From NCBI GenBank assembly GCA_009841145.1, contig VXMJ01000048.1:1-64000 (forward strand): DNA of 64,000 nucleotides, given 5' to 3'. The stretch comes from Caldilineaceae bacterium SB0661_bin_34. Lineage in GTDB: Bacteria > Chloroflexota > Anaerolineae > Caldilineales > Caldilineaceae. This document shows positions 35,624 through 44,506 of the stretch, piece by piece. The notes beneath the pieces are model-generated. The model saw only the letters and a program-made list of their open reading frames with translations, was not told the origin of the DNA and searched no databases. A program made the translations under genes and the position numbers. Every line of letters begins with the position of its first letter. Within the stretch, counting starts at the first letter, position 1.

Positions 35624-36534
35624 GCCGCTTCCTCCTTTTCGCCCGCATAGAAAACCCAGAACTTCGCCGACCGGAACAGCAACAGTGTCAGCAGGAAGAT
35701 CAACACGAACAACAGCCAGGCCAGGGCCGAGGCATAGCCGAAGCGCAACGACACGAAGGTCGTGTTGTAGATGTTGACACTGAAGAAATAGGTCGCGTAG
35801 TTGGGTCCACCCCGCGTCATGATGTACGCGGTGGTGAAGATCTGGAACGTCTTGATCAGCGCCGTCACCAGCACGAAGAACAGGGTCGGAGACATCATGG
35901 GGATCGTGACGTTCCAGAACCGCCGCATGCGCCGGGCGCCGTCGATGGAAGCCGCCTCGTACAACTCCGTCGGAATGCCCTGCAGGCCGGCGAGGTAGAT
36001 GATCATCCCGTCGCCCACCCCCCAGAGGCCCATGATGATGAAGGCAACCATGACCCAGCGCGAGTTGAAGAGCCACGAGATGGGCGTGACCCCGAACCAC
36101 TCCAGAACTGAATTGAGGATGCCGAATTCCTTGTGGAATACGAAACCCCACAGCACGGCCACGGCCACGCCCGTGATGACCGAGGGCAGGTAGTAGATGG
36201 TCCGGAAGATGCTGACGCCCTTGACGCGCTGGTTCATCAACAGGGCAATGCCGAAGCCCAGCGCCATACCCGGCGGCAGAAAGCCCACGGCGTAGATAAC
36301 TGTGACTTTCAGGGACTGCCAGAAAAGCTCGTCCTGGAACAGCTTCGTAAAGTTGGCGAACCCGATCCAGTCCGGCCAACTGCGGTCTCCGCGGTAGGAG
36401 GTGAATCCCAGGTAAAACGAAGCCAGCAAGGGTCCGGCTGTAAACAGCAGAAACCCCAGCAGCCAAGGCAGCAGGAAGATATAGCCTTCCAGCGCCTCAC
36501 GCCGGGCCCTGGGAGTCTTGGGCAGGGCAATCAA
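35620..36534 (-). CDS. Carbohydrate ABC transporter permease (MalF-type)
   Basis: Partner permease, 304 residues. YIFLLPWLLGFLLFTAGPLL at the N-terminus and the EAA loop ELYEAASIDGARRMRRFWNV identify a CUT1 MalF-like subunit. It lies 89 bases downstream of the binding protein and overlaps the MalG-type gene by four bases. The ATPase is not encoded here; a shared MsiK-like ATPase elsewhere is usual for such operons. Confidence 0.92.
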   Translation of the reverse strand: MIALPKTPRARREALEGYIFLLPWLLGFLLFTAGPLLASFYLGFTSYRGDRSWPDWIGFANFTKLFQDELFWQSLKVTVIYAVGFLPPGMALGFGIALLMNQRVKGVSIFRTIYYLPSVITGVAVAVLWGFVFHKEFGILNSVLEWFGVTPISWLFNSRWVMVAFIIMGLWGVGDGMIIYLAGLQGIPTELYEAASIDGARRMRRFWNVTIPMMSPTLFFVLVTALIKTFQIFTTAYIMTRGGPNYATYFFSVNIYNTTFVSLRFGYASALAWLLFVLIFLLTLLLFRSAKFWVFYAGEKEEAA

Positions 36535-36549
36535 CGGTCGGACAGCATT

Positions 36550-38100
36550 GTTGAATCAGGGACGGCGGGGCCGCGCGTGGCGACCCCGCCTTTCGGCGAC
36601 CAACCCATTCAGGGTCAGTCGCACTAGTAACTGGCAATAAGCTCGTTGACCTCGTCCTGGAACTTGGCCAGGGACTCGGCCACATCCAGCGAAGGATCTC
36701 CGCCCGCAATCAGCGGTGCCACCCGATTGAACCAGATCGTCTCCAGATCCTTAAAGTAGGCTGGGAACGGCGCCGAGTAGGCATCCTCCATCATTTCGGC
36801 GAAGACTTCGACGTTCCGCGGTGGCAGATCTTCGCGGGCAGCCGCCTCTGTCCAAGCCGGTACTGAGGACTTGCGTCCCGGGATGGAGCGGACCGGTTCG
36901 GAGATCAGGATGTTGGTCGACTCCGTGCTGGTCAGGTGCACATTGAACTGCCAGGTCTCTTCAATGTGATTGGAGTTGGTGGCAATGCCCCATGCTCCAC
37001 CACCGGCAGAGACAGCCCGTCGTCCTTCGGACCCAAATGGATAGGCAGTCACATCCCAGTCGAATTTGTCGCCAATCACCCCGCGGCGCCACTGCGTCGC
37101 CCAGGAACCCATCGTGGTCATGGCAAGAAGGCCGGCGGAGAACCCCTCCACCCCCTGTGGCATGGCACCCTGCTCCGGAATGATACCGTCGGACCAGAGG
37201 CCTTTGAAGAAGCTGAGGGTCTCGATGTTTTCGGGTGAGTTCATCACGCACTCGGTCTGATCCTCGTTGAGAAGAGCTCCTCCGTTGGCCGCAATGATGC
37301 CAATCCAGACCCAAGGCCAGGGGTGGGCGGACCACCCCCAACGGGTGGTGCGGCCGTCTTCCCGAATCGTGAGCGATTCGGCCAGGCTGCGCAGACCGTC
37401 CCAGTCCCAACTGCCGTCCGGAACCTCTATGCCCTCTTCGTTGAAGATGTCGATGTTGTAGGCAACGCCCAGGTTTGAGAAGTCGTAGGGAAGGGCATAC
37501 AGATCGCCCTGGTAGACGATTTGCTCTAATTCAGCTTCCCAAAAGTCGTCGAAATCAATGTTGTCGCGCTCAGCAAGGGGTTGCAGGTTGACGGTCCACT
37601 CCTTGGAGGCGTAGGGAACCACGTCCCAAGTCCGGGTATAGAAAATGTCCGGAAGATCGCCTCCCACACCTTGCGTGTTGATCTTGGTGTAGTACTCCGC
37701 GGAGACATTCAGCAAGTCAACCTGGATGTGCGGGTTGGCATCAGTGAAGTTGTCCACCACCTGCTGGAAAAAGGGTTGTTCAGCGTCACCGTGATTGGTC
37801 ACGAACTGAATCTGGATATCCTCCATGGCAGCTTCCCCGGCATCGCCGGCGGGAGCGGCGGGCACACAGGCCGCCAGGCCCGTGGCGATGGCTCCGGCAC
37901 CGGCCAGGGTGAGGAACTGCCTGCGGTTCAGGCGCGTTGACACTTTGCTCATGCTTTTACTCCAGTCTAGGTTGAACGATGGCTCGGTACGGTGGCCAAT
38001 CGGGAGTCTGCCGGTACCTGCGAAGAAAAATTTTACCCGATCCTGAAACGGGTTCGAAGCACGGTGGCTTTGGCTGCCATATCAACAGGCGATGGGAGGT
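36550..38100. repeat. Tandem duplication, copy 1 (binding-protein segment)
   Basis: From GTTGAATCAGGGA near 36550 through the binding-protein gene and its upstream leader (GGCTGCCATATCAACAGGC near 38073) this segment matches 38252-39812 closely, including noncoding flanks. This shows a duplication of about 1.55 kb rather than independent paralogs. Confidence 0.8.
36624..37952 (-). CDS. Sugar ABC transporter substrate-binding lipoprotein (copy 1)
   Basis: Extracytoplasmic binding protein, 442 residues. The N-terminus has a twin-arginine-type NRRQFLTLAGAGAIATGLAA followed by lipobox-like LAAC (Cys29). The SBP_bac_1 body includes PDIFYTRTWDVVPYASKEWT and LPYDFSNLGVAYNIDIFNEE. It is almost identical to the copy at 38323 except for scattered substitutions and the last residues. 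It is the copy next to the permeases, hence probably the main one. Specificity unknown. Confidence 0.9.
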   Translation of the reverse strand: MSKVSTRLNRRQFLTLAGAGAIATGLAACVPAAPAGDAGEAAMEDIQIQFVTNHGDAEQPFFQQVVDNFTDANPHIQVDLLNVSAEYYTKINTQGVGGDLPDIFYTRTWDVVPYASKEWTVNLQPLAERDNIDFDDFWEAELEQIVYQGDLYALPYDFSNLGVAYNIDIFNEEGIEVPDGSWDWDGLRSLAESLTIREDGRTTRWGWSAHPWPWVWIGIIAANGGALLNEDQTECVMNSPENIETLSFFKGLWSDGIIPEQGAMPQGVEGFSAGLLAMTTMGSWATQWRRGVIGDKFDWDVTAYPFGSEGRRAVSAGGGAWGIATNSNHIEETWQFNVHLTSTESTNILISEPVRSIPGRKSSVPAWTEAAAREDLPPRNVEVFAEMMEDAYSAPFPAYFKDLETIWFNRVAPLIAGGDPSLDVAESLAKFQDEVNELIASY

Positions 38101-38143
38101 GTGGCAAGCCAACACATGGCGTCGAGCAGGACAAGACTGCACT

Positions 38144-38233
38144 ATGGAGGAAGTGACGAAGGTGTGGTTGAGCCAAGCCGACTGGCATTCGCTGCAGTTC
38201 CCTGACCAGCCGGACAGCCGCGGGAACCCATAA
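38144..38233 (+). pseudogene. Uma2 C-terminal remnant
   Basis: Encodes QADWHSLQFPDQPDSRGNP before the stop, matching QADWRSLLFPDQPNSRGNE at the end of the intact Uma2 protein at 39883. Only about 30 codons remain. It lies where the duplication predicts a Uma2 gene, so most of that gene was deleted. Confidence 0.8.
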
Positions 38234-38251
38234 ACCCAGCCGTCGGAGTTG

Positions 38252-39812
38252 AATCAGGGAAGGCGGGGTCGCGGCGTGGCGGCCCCGCCTCTCGGCGACC
38301 AACCCATACAGAGCCAACCGCATTAGGAAATGGCTATGAGCTCGTTGACCTCGTCCTGGAACTTGCCCAGTGACTCGGCGACATCCACCGAAGGATCTCC
38401 GCCCGAAATCAGCGGTGCCACCCGATTGAACCAGATCGTCTCCAGGTCCTTCCAATAGGCCGGGAACGGTGCCGAGTAGGCATCCTCCATCATTTCGGCG
38501 AAGACTTCGACGTTCCGCGGCGGCAGATCCTCGCGGGCAGCCGCCGCTGTCCAGGCCGGCACCGAGGACTTGCGTCCCGGGATGGAGCGGACCGGTTCGG
38601 AGATCAGGATGTTGGTCGACTCCGTGCTGGTCAGGTGAACATTGAACTGCCAGGTCTCCTCCACATGGTCGGAGTTGGTCGCAATGCCCCAGGCGCCACC
38701 TGCGGCCGAAACGGCCCGGCGCCCCTCGGAACCGAACGGGTAGGCGGTCACATCCCAGTCGAAACTGTCGCCGATGGCCGCGCGGCGCCACTGCGTGGCC
38801 CAGGAACCCATCGTGGTCATGGCCAGAATGCCGGCGGAGAACCCCTCCACCCCCTGTGGCATGGCACCTTGTTCCGGGATGGTGCCGTCGGACCAGAGGC
38901 CTTTAAAGAAGCTGAGGGTCTCGATGTTTTCGGGCGAGGCCATGATGCATTCGGTCTGATCCTCGTTGAGGATGCCGCCGCCGTTGGCCGCAATGATGCC
39001 AACCCAGACCCAGGGCCAGGGGTGGGCGGCCCACCCCCAGCGGGTGGTGCGACCGTCTTCCCGAGTCGTAAGCGATTCGGCCACGGTGCGCAGGCCGTCC
39101 CAATCCCAACCGCCGTCCGGAACCTCTAGGCCCGCCTCGTTGAAGATGTTGATGTTGTAGGCAACGCCCAGGTTTGAGAAGTCATAGGGAAGGGCATACA
39201 GATCGCCCTGGTACGTGATCTGTTCCACTTCGGCTTCCCAGAAATCGTCGGTGTCGACACTGTCCCGCTCCACCAGCGGCTGCAGGTTGACCGTCCACTC
39301 CTTGGAGGCGTAGGGAACCACATCGAACGTCCGGGTGTAGAAGATGTCCGGCAGATCGCCCCCGACCCCCTGCGTGTTGATCTTGGTGTAGTACTCCGTG
39401 GAAACATTCAGCAGGTCGATCTGGACGTGGGGATTGGCTTCGGTGAAGTTATCCACTACCTGCTGGAAGAACGGAATCTCGACATCGCCGTGATTGGTCA
39501 CGAACTGCAACTGGACATCCTCCATGGCACCGTCCCCGGCATCACCGACGGGCGCGGCAGGCACACAGGCCGCCAGTCCCGTAGCGATGGCTCCGGCGCC
39601 GGCCAAGGTGAGGAACTGCCTGCGGTTCAGGCGCGCTGACGACTTGCTCATACGGTTACTCCTGTCTAGGTTGGACAATGGCTTGGTGCGGCGGGCGCTC
39701 AGAAATCGACCGGCACCTGCCAAGCCCAATTTTAACGGAACCCTTTAGCGGAACCCGCAACAGGTTCGAAACACCGTGGTTTTTGGCTGCCATATCAACA
39801 GGCAATGGGAGG
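38252..39812. repeat. Tandem duplication, copy 2 (binding-protein segment)
   Basis: Matches 36550-38100 over coding and noncoding parts; the upstream leader GGCTGCCATATCAACAGGC is also present (near 39786). Synonymous differences are common, so the duplication is not recent. Confidence 0.8.
38323..39651 (-). CDS. Sugar ABC transporter substrate-binding lipoprotein (copy 2)
   Basis: Near-duplicate of the protein at 36624, 442 residues, with the same RR-type signal and lipobox. The start at 39651 matches copy 1 (MSKSSARLNRRQFLTL); the frame extends upstream to 39729 without a counterpart. Its C-terminus ends ELIAIS instead of ELIASY. No permease follows directly, so it would have to share those of copy 1. 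Confidence 0.9.
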   Translation of the reverse strand: MSKSSARLNRRQFLTLAGAGAIATGLAACVPAAPVGDAGDGAMEDVQLQFVTNHGDVEIPFFQQVVDNFTEANPHVQIDLLNVSTEYYTKINTQGVGGDLPDIFYTRTFDVVPYASKEWTVNLQPLVERDSVDTDDFWEAEVEQITYQGDLYALPYDFSNLGVAYNINIFNEAGLEVPDGGWDWDGLRTVAESLTTREDGRTTRWGWAAHPWPWVWVGIIAANGGGILNEDQTECIMASPENIETLSFFKGLWSDGTIPEQGAMPQGVEGFSAGILAMTTMGSWATQWRRAAIGDSFDWDVTAYPFGSEGRRAVSAAGGAWGIATNSDHVEETWQFNVHLTSTESTNILISEPVRSIPGRKSSVPAWTAAAAREDLPPRNVEVFAEMMEDAYSAPFPAYWKDLETIWFNRVAPLISGGDPSVDVAESLGKFQDEVNELIAIS

Positions 39813-39882
39813 CGTGGCAGGCCGCCGATTCGGGGGGTACTACAATGGCAGACCAACACTTGGAGTGAGCAGGAGCGCGGCC

Positions 39883-41016
39883 ATGGCCACGCCGAAGGCA
39901 CGGGAACAGGAACGGACCGGAACTGAAGGCGACGCCGCGAACGGGACGGCGGACCGGCCCTTCAACGGGGCTGCAACCGTTGCACTGCCACAATTGCCTG
40001 CCGCGCCGGTGCCCGGCAGTGCGGCCTGGTGGGCGGCAATCAGAGCCCTGACCCACTACGACCCGGCCTACCCCTACGACCCGACCCATGAGTACGACGA
40101 CGAATACACGACGGATCCGGACTACGGCGTGGACGGGGTTACCTACTTGACCACCGAACCGCACAAAGAAGCACTTGCATCCTTCAAATACACCGTGGAT
40201 GCCCTGCGGGGCCCATGTGCATGGCGCGAATTTACGGTGCACCTGTCGGACGCGGTCCGGCAGGCTCTGCCACCGGACCACGAGTTCAGGAACAAGGGAC
40301 ACCTCATCCCTGACGTGGCCGTACTGTCGGAGGTGTTCATGCCCGGTGAACCGCTGCCCCGCGCCTGCAGGCTGGAAGTGGATCCACCCCCGCTGCTGGT
40401 ACTGGAGGTCCTCTCCGAATCCACGTGGCAGTCGGACCTGGGACCCAAGCTGGACACCTATGCCGCCATGGGCATTGCGGAGTACTGGCTGTACGACCCG
40501 GAGGGCCATGCACCGCCGGCGTACGCGGACGGCGTTTCGTTCTGGGGCTGGCGGCTAGACGACACGGGCAGCTATGTCCGTATCCCGCGACAGCCGGGGA
40601 AAGGGGAATGGGCCGTGTACCACAGCGAAGTACTGGCTGCCGACATCCGTATGCTGCCGGCCGCGGCCCGCGACATGGATGTCGGCATGCCGGACGAAAC
40701 GGAAAGCCGACATTGGCTGCAGTGGTGGGATCCGGATCAGGGTCTCTGGCGTGACCGCGAGGTGGATGCCGAGAGGAGACACCAGGCGGAAGCCGAGCGC
40801 AAGACGCAGGAGGCCCGGCTGGACGAGCGCGTTGCCGGCATGCACTCGCTGCTGGAGACGGAATTGTCCGGTGCGTTGCTGGCACAAATCGAGGCCAACT
40901 GGCACCGGGCGGGACAAGGCCGCACCGCGTCGGAAGTGGCAGCGGTACTGTTGGGCCAGGCCGACTGGCGTTCGCTGCTGTTTCCCGACCAGCCGAACAG
41001 CCGCGGAAACGAATAA
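39883..41016 (+). CDS. Uma2 family (DUF820) PD-(D/E)XK protein
   Basis: 377 residues. The Uma2 nuclease-like core is visible: HLIPDVAVLSEVFMPGE, then LLVLEVLSESTWQSDLGPKL and AMGIAEYWLYDPE, giving the D...ExK-type site. The C-terminal ~90 residues are a charged coiled coil (ERRHQAEAERKTQEARLDER). AGGAG precedes the ATG by eight bases. It diverges from the duplicated binding protein; a deleted relative is at 38144. Function of Uma2 proteins is not established. Confidence 0.88.
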   Translation: MATPKAREQERTGTEGDAANGTADRPFNGAATVALPQLPAAPVPGSAAWWAAIRALTHYDPAYPYDPTHEYDDEYTTDPDYGVDGVTYLTTEPHKEALASFKYTVDALRGPCAWREFTVHLSDAVRQALPPDHEFRNKGHLIPDVAVLSEVFMPGEPLPRACRLEVDPPPLLVLEVLSESTWQSDLGPKLDTYAAMGIAEYWLYDPEGHAPPAYADGVSFWGWRLDDTGSYVRIPRQPGKGEWAVYHSEVLAADIRMLPAAARDMDVGMPDETESRHWLQWWDPDQGLWRDREVDAERRHQAEAERKTQEARLDERVAGMHSLLETELSGALLAQIEANWHRAGQGRTASEVAAVLLGQADWRSLLFPDQPNSRGNE

Positions 41017-41068
41017 GCCCGGCCGTTCCCAATCCTGGCTCCCGCGTGCCAGGCAAACAGCATTGAGG

Positions 41069-41956
41069 CTAGCCTTTGACCCCGGTAATCACAATGCCCT
41101 GAATGAAACGGGCTTGGGCAAGGTAGAACACGAGCAGGACGGGGATCAGGGCCACCATCGTCATGGCCATGGTTTCCGCCATGTACTGGGACTGCTGGGT
41201 CTCGAACAGGCGCAGGCCAATCGCCACGGTGTACTTGCGGGTCTCGTTGATGTAGATGAGCGGATACAGGAAGTTGTTCCAGTTCCAGGTGAAGGCCATG
41301 ATGGCCAACACCCCCAGGGCCGGCTTGGACAGGGGCATGAGTACCCGCGCGTAGATCATCAGCCATCCGGCCCCGTCAATGCGCGCGGCATCGTCCAGTT
41401 CCAGGTTGATGCTCATGAAGAACTGGCGCAGCAGGAACACGTTGAAGGCGTTGGTCAGGAATTCCGGAATGATGAGGGGCCAATAGGTGTTGACGAAACC
41501 CAGGCGGCTCCAGAAGACGTAGATGGGAATCATGGTGACCTGCTGGGGCAGCATCATCGTGGAGAGCAGCACCAGGAAAATCCACTCGCGTCCCCAAAAT
41601 CGAATGCGGGCGAAGCCAAAGGCCACCAGCGAGCTGGAGAGCAGCAGGCCAAAGATGTTGACGACGGTCAGATAGGTGGTGTTGATGTAGAACTGGGGGA
41701 AGTCCAGGTAGCGCCAGCCCTCGATGTAGTTCTGGTAATCGAAGGTTTCCGGTATCCATTCAATGGGAACGTTGTAGACCTGGTGCTCGGGCTTGAAGGA
41801 CGTGGAAAGCATCCACAACAGCGGCGCGAGAAAGATCAGCCCGCCCACAAGCAGGACGATGTACAGGAGTGTCTTGCCGACAACCCGGCGGGCCAGAAGG
41901 GAGGTCCGCGAAGGATAGGCCTGTGGTGCGGGAAGGGGGGTGGCAGGAGCGCTAAT
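41069..41956 (-). CDS. Carbohydrate ABC transporter permease (MalG-type)
   Basis: About 295 residues. PLLWMLSTSFKPEHQVYNVP, the EAA loop DDAARIDGAGWLMIYARVLM and C-terminal QGIVITGVKG are typical CUT1 features. The start is unusual: no ATG, GTG or TTG fits near the upstream stop; an ATT overlapping that stop (ATTAG at 41952-41956) lies behind GAGGGGGA at a proper distance. A TTG at 42016 would overlap the neighbour by 65 bases. Confidence 0.88.
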   Translation of the reverse strand: MSAPATPLPAPQAYPSRTSLLARRVVGKTLLYIVLLVGGLIFLAPLLWMLSTSFKPEHQVYNVPIEWIPETFDYQNYIEGWRYLDFPQFYINTTYLTVVNIFGLLLSSSLVAFGFARIRFWGREWIFLVLLSTMMLPQQVTMIPIYVFWSRLGFVNTYWPLIIPEFLTNAFNVFLLRQFFMSINLELDDAARIDGAGWLMIYARVLMPLSKPALGVLAIMAFTWNWNNFLYPLIYINETRKYTVAIGLRLFETQQSQYMAETMAMTMVALIPVLLVFYLAQARFIQGIVITGVKG

Positions 41957-42875
41957 TGTTGGTTTCCCCCTCGTAGTGCACCCAGGTGCTGGAGGTACGC
42001 ACGACCAGGATGGCAAAGATGAACGTCACGCAGAAAAGACCCCAGGCGATGGCCGAGGCATAGCCAAACTGGAAATTCTGGAATCCCTCCCGATAGAGCA
42101 GGAGCACCAGGGTCAGGGTGGCGTTGTTGGGCCCTCCGGCCGTAAGGATCAGAGCCTGGGTGAAGACCTGGAAGGAAGCAATGATGCTGATCAGGACATT
42201 GAAGTAGATCGTCGGGGTCAGCATGGGAATCGTGACGGCAAAGAACTTGCGCACGGAACCCGCGCCGTCCAGGTCGGCCGCCTCGTACAGATGGGTGGGA
42301 ATCCCCTGCAGACCGGCCAGGTAGAGCAGCATGGCGCCGCCGGCGCCCCACAGGCCCATGAGAATGAAGCCGGGCACCGCCCAGTCTTCCGAAAAGAGCC
42401 ACCGGGGCCCGTCGTCGATGCCGATGAGTTCCAGTCCCTGGTTCAGCAGTCCGAACCGCGGGTTGAGCACATAGCCCCACAGAACCGCGACGGCCACGCC
42501 CTGGACCACGGAGGGCAGGTAGTACACGGTGCGCCAGACCCCCAGTGCCTTGACTTTCTGGTTCATGAGCACGGCGATGGTGAGGGCCAGGATGACGCTG
42601 GCCGGAACCAGGACAAAGGTGTAGTACGACGTGACGCGCAGGGCTTTCCAGAACAACTCGTCCTGAAACATGTCGCGCCAGTTGCCGAATCCCACAAACT
42701 CAAAACCGGTCAGGAAATCGGTCTTGAAGAAGCTGATGCCCATGGAGAAAACCATGGCGCCCGCAATCAGGAACACAAAATGGATCAGCCAGGGCGCAAT
42801 GAAAAGGAACCCGGCGATGTTGTCCCGGGCCTGGATGCTCATGCGCGAGGCGGAAGCCTTGGAAGTGACGGCCAT
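41952..42875 (-). CDS. Carbohydrate ABC transporter permease (MalF-type)
   Basis: 307 residues. FLFIAPWLIHFVFLIAGAMV near the N-terminus and the EAA loop HLYEAADLDGAGSVRKFFAV mark it as CUT1 MalF-like. It is 86 bases downstream of its binding protein and overlaps the next permease. The set (SBP 42962, this, 41069) forms a complete transporter without ATPase. Confidence 0.92.
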   Translation of the reverse strand: MAVTSKASASRMSIQARDNIAGFLFIAPWLIHFVFLIAGAMVFSMGISFFKTDFLTGFEFVGFGNWRDMFQDELFWKALRVTSYYTFVLVPASVILALTIAVLMNQKVKALGVWRTVYYLPSVVQGVAVAVLWGYVLNPRFGLLNQGLELIGIDDGPRWLFSEDWAVPGFILMGLWGAGGAMLLYLAGLQGIPTHLYEAADLDGAGSVRKFFAVTIPMLTPTIYFNVLISIIASFQVFTQALILTAGGPNNATLTLVLLLYREGFQNFQFGYASAIAWGLFCVTFIFAILVVRTSSTWVHYEGETNN

Positions 42876-42961
42876 CAGAGGCGGGACGGAACCGATGGTG
42901 ACTAGGGCCGGAGGCGGGCCGACGAACGGCTCCGCCCCCGGCTGCTAACAACGGGAAGCGG

Positions 42962-44314
42962 TCAGGACTGCTGCGCTTCCGTAATCTCGGCGGCGATGTC
43001 GATCAGGTATTCCGGACCCACATCCCCCACGATATAGACCTTCTCCAGTGCGGGCACCAGAAGTTCGCTGGCCGCGTTGGAGTTCTTGAACCAGAATGAA
43101 TCCTCGGCGTAACCCCAGTCCAGGATTTCGGCGATGGTCTCCAAGCGCACGTCTGCGAGACTCGGGCGTTGGGCCCGCATGTCGTCGATGAAGGAGGCAA
43201 TCAGGGACTTGCGCACCGGAATGATGCCTTCGACCCCCACGACGACCTTGCGCTGGAAGTGCGGCCCGGCCACGTAGTTCAGGACTTCCCAGGCCTCGTC
43301 CGGCACCTGGGACTGCTTGGTGATGGACCAGGCATCGGAGGTGCCCAGGACCTTGCGGATTCCGGTCGGCCCCACCGGAACATGGCGCATGTCCCAACTG
43401 AAGTTCTCGCCCAGAGCCCGGTCCGTATTGCCGGGATAGGTGCCGCTTTCGGCCATGGCCACGAAACCGGGGTTCATCACGTTGTGGAACCACTGGTTTT
43501 CAACCTGGCCGGGCTGGGCGAACGTGTTGTCCGCCCACATGCGATCCCAGGACCACTGCAGGCCCGCCTGCGATTCGGGGGTGTCCAGTTGGCAGACCAG
43601 ACCGTACTTCTCGTCGACGACGCTGCCACCGAACATGTCCACCCGGTACCAGAAACGATCCCAGTTCCAGGCCGGATACCAGGCACCCCAGAAATCCTCG
43701 TTGCCCTGCGCCCGGGCCGCCTGGGTCAGTTGATCGGCGATCGCGGCGTAGTCGTCATGGTTCCAGTCGCCGTCCTCCGGCGGCAGCTCTACTTCCAGTT
43801 CGGCGAACAGGTCCTTGTTGACCGTGACCGTCATCAGATTGATGTATTTCGGCAGGCCCGCGCGGATGCCCAGGATTTCCAGGCCTGTCCACTGGAATTC
43901 GTTGAAGTCCGCTACATCCTCGACCGACATGAAGCCGTCCACGTAGGGCTGCACATCCAGGATCAGGTCGCGTTCCGTCCAGTTGAAGAAGATGTTGCCC
44001 CAGGCCTGGAAGATGTCGGGGGCCGTGCCGGCCACCATCTGGGTCAGCAGCAGATCGATCCAGCCTTCCGGAGCCGGTTCCACCTGAACCTGAATGTTCG
44101 GGAATTCCTCGCGAAAATCGTTGCCCAGTGTGTCTTCGTATCCGCCGATGTTGGCACCGGAGCGGGACATGAAGCGCACGACCGTGGCATCGTCCGCGGC
44201 CTGGCCTGAATCCCCTTCATCACCGGCCGGAGCGGGTGCCGCGCAAGCCGCCAGCGCCAAACCGGCACCCACAAGGCCAGTGGCTTTCAGAAAATGTCTG
44301 CGCGTAAGTTCCAT
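42962..44314 (-). CDS. Sugar ABC transporter substrate-binding lipoprotein
   Basis: 450 residues. Twin-arginine-type start TRRHFLKATGLVGAGLALAA with lipobox Cys24. The body carries SBP_bac_1 patterns such as PDIFQAWGNIFFNWTERDLI and WDMRHVPVGPTGIRKVLGTS. AAAGGAG lies ahead of the ATG. It is not a close relative of the duplicated pair at 36-39 kb, so the two transporters have different substrates, which cannot be named from sequence. Confidence 0.9.
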   Translation of the reverse strand: MELTRRHFLKATGLVGAGLALAACAAPAPAGDEGDSGQAADDATVVRFMSRSGANIGGYEDTLGNDFREEFPNIQVQVEPAPEGWIDLLLTQMVAGTAPDIFQAWGNIFFNWTERDLILDVQPYVDGFMSVEDVADFNEFQWTGLEILGIRAGLPKYINLMTVTVNKDLFAELEVELPPEDGDWNHDDYAAIADQLTQAARAQGNEDFWGAWYPAWNWDRFWYRVDMFGGSVVDEKYGLVCQLDTPESQAGLQWSWDRMWADNTFAQPGQVENQWFHNVMNPGFVAMAESGTYPGNTDRALGENFSWDMRHVPVGPTGIRKVLGTSDAWSITKQSQVPDEAWEVLNYVAGPHFQRKVVVGVEGIIPVRKSLIASFIDDMRAQRPSLADVRLETIAEILDWGYAEDSFWFKNSNAASELLVPALEKVYIVGDVGPEYLIDIAAEITEAQQS

Positions 44315-44506
44315 TGCGTCTCTCCTTTCTTTACTTGGAGGGTTGATTGGATACTGCGAGGCTCCCCGCGGGCATACAGCGGCTCGCCAAGCGAACTATG
44401 GCACATGTACGAATCTGTATTGCAGGAAGCAGGAGGCGCATTATAGCCACATTCCGAGCGGCGGGGGAAATTGGGGCTGAAACCGGGCTGCTTGATCGGG
44501 GAACCG

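Noticed and set aside
34745-36466. One long 573-codon minus-strand frame covering both permease genes
   Set aside because: Only the part from 35623 down encodes permease motifs; upstream of that the frame is Arg/Gly-rich and overlaps the true MalF-type gene in another phase. A GTG with a strong ribosome site at 35623 marks the real start.
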